Below, in pieces: positions 51,328 to 59,726 of a DNA stretch of 64,000 nt (the first letter of the stretch is position 1; each line of letters starts with the position of its first letter). The stretch comes from Micavibrio sp. (GTDB lineage: Bacteria > Pseudomonadota > Alphaproteobacteria > Micavibrionales > UBA2020). Location of the stretch: assembly GCA_028283745.1 (NCBI GenBank), contig JAPWJZ010000009.1, forward strand, positions 1 through 64,000, given 5' to 3'. The position numbers were made by a program, and so were the translations under genes. The notes below the pieces were generated by a model. It did not search any database and had not been told where the DNA came from. It was given only the letters and a program-made list of their open reading frames with translations.

Positions 51328-53166
51328 TCAGCTGCCGATAATGCCGCCGTCGTTTTTGGTAATCGCCACAACCGAAGGCCTCGGCGGCGTATCTGCCTTG
51401 AAATCGGGCCAGCGGGTGCTGGGGTTGTTGTAGGTGGAATTTTCACCCGGGTGCTGCACGGCGACGAACAGCGTTTTATTGTCAGGCGTAAAGCATGGCC
51501 CGCACATTTCCGCGCCCACCGGCACGCGGTAGAAAAACCGCGCGTTGGCGCGGCCCGGGCCGGTAACATCGGCCGCATATAAACCATCGCCGGTCTTGAA
51601 CTGCCCCTGCCATTTGCCTTGGTCGGTCGCAATCCAGATGCGGCCTTGCGCATCAAACGCGCAATTGTCGGGGCAGGCAAACCAGCCGTTCTGGCTGATG
51701 TTCGCGTTATATAGCGTGCCGCGGTCGGCTGGGTCGCCCGCGATGATAAAAAATTCCCACGTATATTCGGCCGCCGCGTGGTCGGCATCGCGACCTGCGC
51801 CGCCGGGCGGTATCATCTCGATAATCTGGCCGCCTTTGTTTTCGGCGCGGGGGTTGGCGGCATCGGTTTCATCCGGCTTGCGGCTATTGTTGTTTGTCAG
51901 CATGGCATAGACGCGGCCGTTAATGGGGTTTGTCTCCACGTCTTCCGGCCTGTCCATGGGCGTTGCGCCCAGCAGGGTTGCGGCGCGGCGCGCTTCAATC
52001 ACGACATCCGCCTGGCTGGCAAAGCCGTTTTCCGCCGTCAGCCCGCCCTGCCCGAAAACCAGCGGGTGCCAGCGCAGCGCACCATTCTCCAGAAACTGCG
52101 CGACGTATAACGTGCCATGGTCAAGCATATCCATGTTCGCGGCGCGGTCGGCGGGGTTATAAGCCTTGTCGGTCACGAATTTATAAATGAACTCGAATTC
52201 GCCATCATCCCCCATATACACAACAACACGGCCGTCTTTGTTGATGACGGATGTTGCGGCTTCATGCCGGAAGCGGCCAAGGGCGGTGCGCTTTTTGGGC
52301 GCGGCCGCGGAATTGTAGGGGTCAAGCTCCACCACCCAGCCAAAGCGGTTCGGTTCATTCGGGTTTTGCGACATGTCAAACCGCGATTCAAATTTTTCCC
52401 AGCCATGCTCGCTGTTTTTTTCAAAACCAAAGCGTTTTGCCGTCGGCAGTTCACGCGCGGTTGTTTCCCCGCCAAAGAAATGCTGGATGTTTTCTTCACC
52501 CGACAGCACCGTGCCCCACGGCGTGGTGCCGCCCGAACAATTGGCGATGGTGCCGAAGACATGTTTGCCCGTCGCATCCGCCGCCGTTTTCAGGCGGTCA
52601 TGGCCAGCCGCAGGGCCCGTCAGTTCAAGCGCGGTCGTCGCCGTAATGCGGCGGTTATATTTTCCCTGCACGGGCGCCCACTTATCATCCGTCTTTTTAA
52701 TTTCAACAACGCTGTGCCCATGCGCCTCCATGATTGCGGCAATATCCCCGGCTGTCAGGTCACCCGGCACCATTAGTCCCGGGTTGGCGTATTCATGGTT
52801 GACGCAGAGCAGTCCGTGATCCGAATTATCCGACCCCGGCGGCAGCGGCATATAGGCGACAAAATCGCAGTTGTAGCCGAACTGCTGTTGCTGCGCTGCT
52901 GCATCCAGCCTGCCCGCGGCAAATGCCGGTGCATCAGCCGCCAGCGCATCGCCCCAGCGGATAAGAATATCGGCGTTATGCCCGGCGGCCACATGGTGGT
53001 TATCATCAATGCCGTGCGAAATTTCGCTGAAGGTGAGGCTGGAGCTTGGCTTTTCCGCCGCCGTCCATGACAGCGCGGGGGTTGACAGCAACGCCGCCGC
53101 CGTTCCCGTTGCCATGCCCGCCAGCAGGCTGCGGCGGCTGATGATGACATCGAGGGACGGGTTCAT
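51328..53166 (-). CDS. PhoX-family alkaline phosphatase (DUF839)
   Basis: A 612-residue exported phosphatase-like protein. A twin-arginine signal begins SRRSLLAG (RR at residues 11-12), so the folded, metal-loaded enzyme would be exported by Tat. Conserved PhoX segments include the LLCVNHEYANPG region, GTVLSGEEN and a C-terminal GPCFTPDNKTLFVAVQHPGENS. PhoX enzymes use calcium and iron to release phosphate from organic esters. The start at 53166 (MNPSLDV) is preferred over an upstream frame start at 53187. No Pho box was identified. Confidence 0.88.
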   Translation of the reverse strand: MNPSLDVIISRRSLLAGMATGTAAALLSTPALSWTAAEKPSSSLTFSEISHGIDDNHHVAAGHNADILIRWGDALAADAPAFAAGRLDAAAQQQQFGYNCDFVAYMPLPPGSDNSDHGLLCVNHEYANPGLMVPGDLTAGDIAAIMEAHGHSVVEIKKTDDKWAPVQGKYNRRITATTALELTGPAAGHDRLKTAADATGKHVFGTIANCSGGTTPWGTVLSGEENIQHFFGGETTARELPTAKRFGFEKNSEHGWEKFESRFDMSQNPNEPNRFGWVVELDPYNSAAAPKKRTALGRFRHEAATSVINKDGRVVVYMGDDGEFEFIYKFVTDKAYNPADRAANMDMLDHGTLYVAQFLENGALRWHPLVFGQGGLTAENGFASQADVVIEARRAATLLGATPMDRPEDVETNPINGRVYAMLTNNNSRKPDETDAANPRAENKGGQIIEMIPPGGAGRDADHAAAEYTWEFFIIAGDPADRGTLYNANISQNGWFACPDNCAFDAQGRIWIATDQGKWQGQFKTGDGLYAADVTGPGRANARFFYRVPVGAEMCGPCFTPDNKTLFVAVQHPGENSTYNNPSTRWPDFKADTPPRPSVVAITKNDGGIIGS

Positions 53167-53268
53167 GTTTTTGCCTTTACTGCGCAACGCGGCGGCACCA
53201 CGTTTTCAAGGAGTTTTAAACCGTTTTCCCCGGCTCTGTCACAACAAATTTCACCCTGCATTGGCTTA

Positions 53269-53296
53269 TGGACAATTTTGCAATCCACCGTATAGT
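53269..53296 (+). promoter_or_regulatory. Probable promoter for the cytochrome c/HTTM operon
   Basis: TGGACA (53269-53274) and TATAGT (53291-53296) are spaced by 16 bp. The predicted start near 53303 leaves about a 20-nt leader before the ATG at 53323. Confidence 0.5.
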
Positions 53297-53322
53297 GAGG
53301 GGTATTAAAACGCATAATATAC

Positions 53323-54165
53323 ATGTGGAAAATGAAATATATTGTCGCGCTGTTCCTGCTGCTCACCCCCCTCGCCGCCCTTGCCGCGCCTGTGCCGGGC
53401 AAAACTGTTTTGACCATTAGCGCAGGCACAGCAACACAAACGCTGGATGCTGCTGCGCTGCTGGCCAACCCGCAAACACGCGATATAACCATCGACGATG
53501 ATGTTTCCTATAAAAAAACCATGCACTACCGCGCCATTCCGCTGGCAACGCTGCTGCATGGCATGAAGCTGCCGGCAGATTCCGTGCTTGAAGCCGTGGC
53601 GAATGACGGCTTCGTTGCCGCCCTGCCGCTGGACCTTGTGACGCATACGCAAAAAGGCGCCGCCGAAGCCTTTCTTGCCATTGAACCGCCAAATGCGCCA
53701 TGGCCCGCCCTGCCCGGCAAAAAGCAAAGCGCGGGGCCGTTCTATGTTGTCTGGCTGAACCCTTCAGCCTCCGGCATTCGCACCGAGCAATGGCCCTACA
53801 TGACAGCGCAATTGCGCACGGCAGATTCCCCGGCCAAACGCTGGAAGGAACTGGCGGTGGCTGAAAATGTATCGCTGGAGTCGCCATTGCGCACCGGCCA
53901 GACGCTTTTCGCAACCCAGTGCATGTCCTGCCACAAGCTGAACGGCGCAGGCAGCGCCGATGTAGGGCCGGACCTCAACCTGCCCATGAACCCCACCGAA
54001 TACTTCAAAGCGGATGCCTTGAAAAAATATATACGCGACCCTTCATCGCTCCGCCACTGGCAGGGCATGCAAATGCCGGGCTTTGGCAAGGATGCCTTAA
54101 GCGACCATGAAATAGACTTGATTGTGTCGTATCTTGAACATATGGCAGGCCGCAAGAAGCAATAA
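53323..54165 (+). CDS. Exported class I cytochrome c with an N-terminal molybdopterin-domain-like region
   Basis: A 280-residue periplasmic protein with a signal peptide (cleavage near ALAA-PV, about residue 22). Residues ~25-165 contain TMHYRAIPLATLLHG and end GPFYVVWLNP, resembling the sulfite-oxidase-type molybdopterin-binding fold, though without an obvious cofactor cysteine. Residues ~185-275 form a c-type cytochrome with heme motif CMSCH (200-204) and M251 as probable axial ligand. Such a pairing suggests electron transfer in a periplasmic oxidoreductase. The donor and acceptor are unknown. The downstream gene begins two bases after the stop. Confidence 0.78.
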   Translation: MWKMKYIVALFLLLTPLAALAAPVPGKTVLTISAGTATQTLDAAALLANPQTRDITIDDDVSYKKTMHYRAIPLATLLHGMKLPADSVLEAVANDGFVAALPLDLVTHTQKGAAEAFLAIEPPNAPWPALPGKKQSAGPFYVVWLNPSASGIRTEQWPYMTAQLRTADSPAKRWKELAVAENVSLESPLRTGQTLFATQCMSCHKLNGAGSADVGPDLNLPMNPTEYFKADALKKYIRDPSSLRHWQGMQMPGFGKDALSDHEIDLIVSYLEHMAGRKKQ

Positions 54166-54166
54166 C

Positions 54167-54595
54167 ATGCTGCAAACCCTGAAGCTGCTATTGCCCGCGC
54201 TTATTCCCTCCTGGCGGTTTTTCGATGTCATTGCGGCATCTCCCCGCATCGAATTTACCCTGCTGGATAGCGCCGAAGACACCGCCGCCACATGGCAGGA
54301 ATTTCGCCCCCGTCCCGCGCACCTGCCTTTGCGCGATATGCTGAAGCGCATGGCATGGAACCCTTCATGGAATGAGTCCCTCTACCTTGTCAGCTGCGCC
54401 GAACGGCTGGTGACAAACGCCAGCGAACACAGCCAGCAGGAAATTTTAAACCGCATCCGCCGGGATATTGCCCCAGCCGCCACAAAACCGTTCCTGCAAT
54501 TCAGGCTGCAGCTGCTGCACCGGAACGGCGCGGTAATGGAGCAAGACGTCGCCTATACCTCCCCTGTCTATTCGGTTCAGGGCGCCGCGCAATGA
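54167..54595 (+). CDS. Uncharacterised protein between cytochrome c and HTTM genes
   Basis: A 142-residue protein of unknown function, soluble, with the phrases IPSWRFFDVIAASPRIEF, REFRPRP-like WQEFRPRP, and WNPSWNESLYLVSCAERL. I have an impression of such sequences recurring next to HTTM-type membrane proteins, but cannot name the family. It begins two bases after the cytochrome stop and overlaps the HTTM gene by 4 bp, so the three are surely co-expressed. Confidence 0.65.
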   Translation: MLQTLKLLLPALIPSWRFFDVIAASPRIEFTLLDSAEDTAATWQEFRPRPAHLPLRDMLKRMAWNPSWNESLYLVSCAERLVTNASEHSQQEILNRIRRDIAPAATKPFLQFRLQLLHRNGAVMEQDVAYTSPVYSVQGAAQ

Positions 54596-55278
54596 CACTG
54601 GACTTTGCCATACGCCTGACCGAAATATTGCTGGGCCTCGCTTTGCTGCAACAAAGCCTTGAGCATTGCCGCGCGCCGCTTCGTGAACAATTGCTTTTCA
54701 TGCCGCGCGCATTGCTCTGCATCCTGCTTATTCTCGGCGTGCAGGCATGGTGGGTCAGCCTTGCGCTGGTCGCCCTCGGGCTGCTTATTTTAAGATGCTT
54801 CAACGGCCCCTATAACGGCGGCAGCGACCGGATGAGCCTGCTTATCCTTTGCTGCCTGTGCCTTATCCTTTTCATGCCCGCGCTGAAAGGACAGGAGGTC
54901 ATATTCGGCTACCTTGCGCTGCAGCTGGTGCTGTCCTACTTCATTTCCGGCTTGGTAAAAATTATGAATCCGGAATGGCGCAATGGCCGCGCGCTGCAGG
55001 ATGTATTCAGCTTTTCCGCCTATCCCGCCAGCGAAGCGTTACGCGCATGGGCGCAGCGGCCAAGGCTGCTCTGCGTCATGTCGTGGGGCGTGATGCTGTT
55101 CGAGCTGCTGTTTCCGCTCACGTTACTTACGCAGGCAACTTTGATTGCCGGGCTTGTCATTGCCGCCATCTTCCACTTTGCCAATGCCTGTCTTTTCGGC
55201 CTTAACCGGTTTTTCTGGATCTGGCTTGCCGCCTATCCGTCCATCCTCTGGCTTCAGCACCGCATTTTTGCGGGCTAG
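54592..55278 (+). CDS. HTTM-like (vitamin K carboxylase-related) membrane protein
   Basis: A 228-residue membrane protein with about six hydrophobic segments. Features such as SGLVKIMNPEWRNGRALQDVF, a FELLFPLTLL helix, FHFANACLFGLNRFFWIW and the final YPSILW helix are typical of the HTTM domain found in bacterial relatives of gamma-glutamyl carboxylase. Catalysis is not established for this group. It forms the end of the cytochrome c operon and converges with the next gene after 4 bp. Confidence 0.65.
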   Translation: MTLDFAIRLTEILLGLALLQQSLEHCRAPLREQLLFMPRALLCILLILGVQAWWVSLALVALGLLILRCFNGPYNGGSDRMSLLILCCLCLILFMPALKGQEVIFGYLALQLVLSYFISGLVKIMNPEWRNGRALQDVFSFSAYPASEALRAWAQRPRLLCVMSWGVMLFELLFPLTLLTQATLIAGLVIAAIFHFANACLFGLNRFFWIWLAAYPSILWLQHRIFAG

Positions 55279-55282
55279 TTTA

Positions 55283-55867
55283 TTACCACCATTCCTTACG
55301 GTGCGGCAGGGCGCCGTTGGCAAGGTAATCACGCAGGAGTTTTTTGTAGCGCGCCTTGGATGATTTGAGCGGGTTATGCTTCAGCTTGATAAGGTATTTT
55401 TCCGCCTGCCAGACATTGCGCTTGCTGGTGCGCCAGTCGGCGCCGCAATCATCAAGGTTGGCGATTTGAAAAGCCGTAATCTTTCCGGTCTTGTCCACGT
55501 AAGGGTCGTAATAACTCCACGCCAGGTCGCGCAGGGAACGGTAGCGCGGCGGGCGGCCATGCAGCCCCTGGTCACGCGACAGCGCAATGGAGCCCCAGCG
55601 GTTCTTTTGCTTGAAAACGTAAATCACGTGGTCGAGCAAATCTTTGCTTTCAAGGCTCATGATCAGCGGCGGATAGCCGTGATGCTCCAGAATGGCTGCC
55701 GCAGCCATCGCCGCTTCAAAGCAATGCAGCCGCCCGCGGCGCAGCGCAGTATTGGCGGATGACAGCGTCTCGCCTTTTTTCTCGCGGTTATACGGCAGGC
55801 TGCGCAGGTACAGCTGAACCTGCCGCGGCGTTTTTAATGTGGTGGCGAGCTTTTGCGCGATTTTCAT
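55283..55867 (-). CDS. Transglutaminase-like cysteine protein (tentative)
   Basis: A 194-residue soluble protein. RGRLHCFEAAMAAAAIL places a cysteine (C49) at the start of a helix. LLDHVIYVF provides a histidine (H80) in a strand and RDQGLHG provides an aspartate further on, the Cys-His-Asp order of the transglutaminase-like fold. The match is by pattern only. No partner is suggested by its neighbours, and it converges with the HTTM gene. Confidence 0.5.
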   Translation of the reverse strand: MKIAQKLATTLKTPRQVQLYLRSLPYNREKKGETLSSANTALRRGRLHCFEAAMAAAAILEHHGYPPLIMSLESKDLLDHVIYVFKQKNRWGSIALSRDQGLHGRPPRYRSLRDLAWSYYDPYVDKTGKITAFQIANLDDCGADWRTSKRNVWQAEKYLIKLKHNPLKSSKARYKKLLRDYLANGALPHRKEWW

Positions 55868-56135
55868 GTCTTGTTAAATCCATCTCAGGCCGTCTACCCC
55901 TGACTGTAACAAAGCACGCAGCGCATGGCTTGCTCGATATTAAACGCGCCAATATGGCAAATAAATTTCTTGTTTAGTACCATCGCTTGCCTTGGGCATC
56001 GTGTAAAACTGGATATGGACGTAAAGCAGACCGCGCGGGAAGGCCTTGCCCTGTATTGCAACGGCACACTGGCGGCGGTAAATGCCATTGCCCGCAGGCA
56101 ATACGGGCCGTTTGTGTTATTGAGCGTGAGGCAAG
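55868..56135. other. Gap between regA and the transglutaminase-like gene
   Basis: 268 bases. A small inverted repeat ATTGCC-CGCA-GGCAAT near 56082-56097 could end the regA transcript, though no T-run follows. A 67-codon plus-strand frame (56015-56218) overlaps regA and is not called. Confidence 0.35.
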
Positions 56136-56672
56136 TTACTTCACACGCCATTTTTCAAGCTTGCGCGCCAGCGTGCGCCGGTGCATGCCAAGGCGGCGCG
56201 CAGCTTCGGAGACGTTGAAATCAACGTCGATAAGGGTTTGGTGGATGCGTTCCCACTCCAGCGTTTTGAGGGAGGTTTGCCGTTCGGTCACAGCGACGCT
56301 TTCGTCACCGGTGCCTTTTGCGAATGCGGCTTCAATATCATCCGTGCTGGCGGGTTTGGTGAGGTAGTGACAGGCGCCGAGCTTCACGGCTTCAACCGCC
56401 GTTGAAATGCTGGCAAAACCCGTCAGCACGACGATGGAAATAGCGGGATCGAAAGCATGCAGCGCCTTGACGCAGGACAGGCCCGATTCACCGTTCAATT
56501 TCAAGTCAACCACGGCATAGCGCGGGCGGTGCAGTTCCAGCACGTCGAGCAGCGAGCCGAGGCCGGAGGCCAGCAGCACGGTATATTCCCGCCGTTCAAA
56601 AGACCGCGCGAGGGTGCGTGCGAAAACGGCATCGTCCTCCACTATCAACATCAGGCGCGCGGGGTTGGTCAT
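56136..56672 (-). CDS. regA: ActR/RegA-type response regulator
   Basis: A 178-residue two-domain regulator. The receiver domain has acidic pocket VEDD (11-14), phosphoacceptor D56 in YAVVDLKLN, T84 and K106 (YLTKP). A Fis-type helix-turn-helix (about 140-178, SEAARRLGMHRRTLARKL) completes the protein. This is the length and arrangement of alphaproteobacterial RegA/ActR/PrrA, which controls respiration and redox genes. The ATG overlaps the sensor kinase stop (ATGA), which decides the start over a longer frame. It is the last gene of the cyo run. Confidence 0.93.
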   Translation of the reverse strand: MTNPARLMLIVEDDAVFARTLARSFERREYTVLLASGLGSLLDVLELHRPRYAVVDLKLNGESGLSCVKALHAFDPAISIVVLTGFASISTAVEAVKLGACHYLTKPASTDDIEAAFAKGTGDESVAVTERQTSLKTLEWERIHQTLIDVDFNVSEAARRLGMHRRTLARKLEKWRVK

Positions 56673-57961
56673 TTCCTGCCGCCTTCCGGCGAGAGCATGG
56701 ACAGCGGCAGCGTGAGGATAACGCAAGCACCGCCTTCCGGCCTGTTCACGGCTTCCGCCGTGCCGCCAAGCTTGCGCATGACATTGACGACAAGGAACAG
56801 GCCAAGCCCGCCGCCCGGCCGCCCCTTGCTGGAGAAATAAGGCTTGCCGAAATTTTCAAGCATCTCGGGCGAAAAGCCCGGTCCGGCATCCGTCACCTGC
56901 AGCACCAGCGCATCCTCGCGCTGGTGCGCGGTAAAGCCGACCCAGGCGGGCGATACGTCAAAAGCGTTATCCAGCACGTTGAAAATTACTTTTTCCAGCA
57001 CGGGATCAGAAATAATAGAGGCATCCGCGCCGATGCCATTGTTGTACGCAAGCTCGGTCTGCGGGTGCAGCTCGCGCCAATACGCTGCCAGCCGGTCAAC
57101 CAGCGCGTTCAGGCTGGTGACTGCGGGGTTTTCACCGCGCGCCTCCCCCGCCGCCAGCAAAATGCCGGTAACGATGGATTTGCAGCGCTGTACTTCGGCC
57201 TGCATTTCGGTGATTTCCTGCGCGCGGTCAGGGTCGGCAGCAAGCGCAGGAACACGCTTCCAGTCGCCAAGAATGACCGATAGGGATGACAGCGGCGTGC
57301 CCAATTCGTGCGCCGCGCCGGAAGCCAGCAGGCCCATGCGGACGATAAGGTCTTCCTCCGCCGCGCGCTGGCGCAGGGCGGCAACGCTGGCATCAAGGTC
57401 GCGCAGGTTATAGACGACACGGCTGACAAACCACGCCAGCAGGCCAGCCAGCAGCACGAAGCACACAAGACTGCCGAGGAGATAGAGGGAAAACCAGCGC
57501 TCCGACAACGCAGGCGGCAAGGCCAGCGGCTGGAAAAAAACGGCAAGGCCCGCAAAGCAAAGGCTGGTGACAATCACCAGCGCCCAGGCCGCACGCACGC
57601 CCAGCAGCACGCAGCCGAGTGCGATTTGCAGTAAGTACAGCCACACGAACGGGTTACTGGCACCGCCGCTGAAATAGAACTGCCATGTTAACGCCGCAAT
57701 GTCGAACAGCAGAAACAGAAAAATTTCTGCCGCCGGCACGCTGGGCAACCGCCGCAGGCCGTGGCCCAGCAGGTTCAGCAGAATGAGGAAGGCGATGGCC
57801 GCCAGCATGGGCGTAAGCGGCAGGTTGACATGAAGCCCCGCATAGACCACCGCAATGGCCAGCAGCTGCCCCGCCACCGCAATCCACCGCAGGCGGATAA
57901 GCTGGAGCAGGTTTTTGCGCCCCGTGGATTTTACCGAGAAAAAGGAAGTCATCATTGCCAT
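56669..57961 (-). CDS. regB: RegB/ActS-type redox sensor histidine kinase
   Basis: A 430-residue inner-membrane sensor kinase. Six hydrophobic segments fill ~25-180 and include GGASNPF (99-105), the conserved ubiquinone-sensing loop of the RegB family. The H-box AHELGTPLSSLSV gives H218. C260 in VQRCKSIV matches the redox-active cysteine of RegB. The ATPase part (about 300-425) has GLGLFLVVNVMRKLGG. The start is supported by GGAGGG 8 nt upstream. It is encoded 30 bp downstream of surf1, so the sensor of quinone redox state is transcribed with a quinol oxidase. Confidence 0.93.
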   Translation of the reverse strand: MAMMTSFFSVKSTGRKNLLQLIRLRWIAVAGQLLAIAVVYAGLHVNLPLTPMLAAIAFLILLNLLGHGLRRLPSVPAAEIFLFLLFDIAALTWQFYFSGGASNPFVWLYLLQIALGCVLLGVRAAWALVIVTSLCFAGLAVFFQPLALPPALSERWFSLYLLGSLVCFVLLAGLLAWFVSRVVYNLRDLDASVAALRQRAAEEDLIVRMGLLASGAAHELGTPLSSLSVILGDWKRVPALAADPDRAQEITEMQAEVQRCKSIVTGILLAAGEARGENPAVTSLNALVDRLAAYWRELHPQTELAYNNGIGADASIISDPVLEKVIFNVLDNAFDVSPAWVGFTAHQREDALVLQVTDAGPGFSPEMLENFGKPYFSSKGRPGGGLGLFLVVNVMRKLGGTAEAVNRPEGGACVILTLPLSMLSPEGGRK

Positions 57962-57991
57962 TATGCCGCCCTCCCCGCCTATGTGGTTATT

Positions 57992-58708
57992 TTATGTACT
58001 GCGCAGCGCTTTTCCCGCGCCAAACGCCAGCAGCAGCGCAAGGCCGAACCACGTGCAGGCGTAGATAAAATGGTTATTCGGAAAATCAATAATAGTCAAG
58101 CCTCCGATGGGCATTGCGGGCTCCTTGCCTTCTGCTTTGGCATCCGCCGTGGCATCTGCATCAATGAAATAGGGCGCCGCCTGTTGAAGACCGCGTTTTT
58201 GCGCCATGGCGGCAACATCGCGGCTATACCAGTTATCCTGCGCGGGGTCATTGGCGCGCAGCCAGTTGCCCGGCTCGCTGACGCGCAAAAGCCCTGTGGC
58301 AATGCCGCCAGCTGCGGGCTTGGCCTTCAACCGGAATTCAGCCGGAACGAAGCCGCGGTTGACGATAACGGTAAAGCCTTTGTCGGTTCGCAGCGGGGTC
58401 ATGACCCAATAGCCCATGCCATAGGTCGTGGTGGCATGGACGTATATGGTTTCATCATCAAGGTAAGTGCCTTGCGCCTGAATATGGCGGTAGGCATCGG
58501 CAGCGGCGTTGATGGCCGGCCAGTCGGCGGGCGGCGGCGCGGTAGCGGCGGGTTCGTGAATGCGTTCATTTACATGGGCGATAAGATCAAGCTTCCACGT
58601 GCGGCGTTCCACCTGCCAGACCCCGAGGCTGAGAAGTACGGCAAGGGCAAACAGCACCAGCGCGCCAACCGCTATTCTTGAAACGGGGCTGCGCCGGCTG
58701 CCAGCCAT
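57992..58708 (-). CDS. SURF1-family oxidase assembly protein
   Basis: A 238-residue membrane protein of the SURF1/Shy1 family. It has an N-terminal helix (about 12-34) with LGVWQVERRTWKLDLI, the GYWVMTPLRTDKGFTVIVNRGFVP-type strand region and a C-terminal helix (about 212-230, FIYACTWFGLALLLAFGAG). SURF1 helps assemble heme-copper oxidases. The start at 58708 is chosen because it overlaps the cyoD stop (TGATG). A longer frame exists but would overlap cyoD heavily. Confidence 0.9.
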   Translation of the reverse strand: MAGSRRSPVSRIAVGALVLFALAVLLSLGVWQVERRTWKLDLIAHVNERIHEPAATAPPPADWPAINAAADAYRHIQAQGTYLDDETIYVHATTTYGMGYWVMTPLRTDKGFTVIVNRGFVPAEFRLKAKPAAGGIATGLLRVSEPGNWLRANDPAQDNWYSRDVAAMAQKRGLQQAAPYFIDADATADAKAEGKEPAMPIGGLTIIDFPNNHFIYACTWFGLALLLAFGAGKALRST

Positions 58709-59097
58709 CACGGCATCTGGCTTGCGTCCTGCGCGGACATCGGCATCATGTTGGCATTCAGGTGATACATGACCCACAGCGAACCCGTGAGCGTGATGAA
58801 GACGAGGATGGCCGTAAAAATAAGCGCCATCATCGTCCAGCCGCCTTCGGATTTGGTATCCATGTGCAGGAAGTAAATCATGTGCACGATCATTTGCACG
58901 GCGGCGAAAGCCATGACGAGCAGCATGGTGGTTTGCGCGCTGCCCAGCACATTCCCCATCACCAGCCAGAACGGAATGGCGGTAAGAATAACGGAAAGGC
59001 CGAAGCCCGTTAAATACCCGCGCAGGGTGGACGTGCCATGCTGGTGCGGGTCATGCGGCGCGTCATGATGATGTGCGGTTGCGTGGTCGTTGCTCAT
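58708..59097 (-). CDS. cyoD: Cytochrome o ubiquinol oxidase subunit IV
   Basis: A 129-residue membrane subunit with three hydrophobic helices and a His-rich N-terminus. AAVQMIVHMIYFLHMD is characteristic of the CyoD/CoxD family. It helps stabilise the CuB site during assembly. It overlaps cyoC by 4 bp and surf1 by 3 bp. Confidence 0.93.
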   Translation of the reverse strand: MSNDHATAHHHDAPHDPHQHGTSTLRGYLTGFGLSVILTAIPFWLVMGNVLGSAQTTMLLVMAFAAVQMIVHMIYFLHMDTKSEGGWTMMALIFTAILVFITLTGSLWVMYHLNANMMPMSAQDASQMP

Positions 59098-59726
59098 CGC
59101 AGAACTCCCATCAGGTAAACGAAGGTGAAAACGCCGATCCAGACAACATCAAGGAAGTGCCAGAACATGCCAAGGCACACAAGGCGGCGGCGGTTGGCGG
59201 TGGAAAGGCCGTGGATGGATACCTGCGTCATCAGCGTTGCAAGCCAGATAAGGCCGCAAGTCACGTGCAGCCCGTGCGTGCCGACCAGCGTAAAAAAGGC
59301 GGAAAGGAAGGCGCTGCGCTGCGGCATGGCCCCTTCGCCAATCATATGCGCGAATTCGGTCAGCTCGATGCTGACGAAGCCGAGGCCGAACAGGCCGGTC
59401 AGCGCCAGCCAGCCCAGCACCTGCCGCTTGCGCCCCAGCTGCATGGCCAGCATGGAAAAACCGTAGGTGATGGATGACAGCAGCAGCATGCTGGTGTTCA
59501 TGGCAACGAGTTTTAAGTCAAACAGGTCTTTCGGCGACGGGCCTGCTGCATAGTTGTGGCCCAGCACGCCGTAAGTTGCGAACAGCGCAGCGAAAATAAG
59601 GCAGTCGCTCATCAGGTACAGCCAAAAGCCAAGATAGGTGCTGCCGCCTTCGGCGTGGGCATGCTCTTCCGTCACGTAGAATACGGGTGCGTCTTTGCTG
59701 GTGGCGGTGGCGGTTACGCTGCTCAT
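59094..59726 (-). CDS. cyoC: Cytochrome o ubiquinol oxidase subunit III
   Basis: A 210-residue membrane subunit with five hydrophobic helices, as expected for CyoC/CoxC. Conserved phrases are [21 protein letters not shown] near the start and [12 protein letters not shown] (about 150-161). It supports the proton-pumping subunit I. It overlaps cyoB and cyoD by 4 bp each. Confidence 0.94.
   Translation of the reverse strand: MSSVTATATSKDAPVFYVTEEHAHAEGGSTYLGFWLYLMSDCLIFAALFATYGVLGHNYAAGPSPKDLFDLKLVAMNTSMLLLSSITYGFSMLAMQLGRKRQVLGWLALTGLFGLGFVSIELTEFAHMIGEGAMPQRSAFLSAFFTLVGTHGLHVTCGLIWLATLMTQVSIHGLSTANRRRLVCLGMFWHFLDVVWIGVFTFVYLMGVLR

Noticed and set aside
56015..56218. A 67-codon plus-strand frame beginning MDVKQTAREG
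   Set aside because: Amino acid composition looks plausible, but it overlaps the 3' end of regA by about 80 bp, has no clear Shine-Dalgarno and its C-terminus is Cys/Ala-rich noise.
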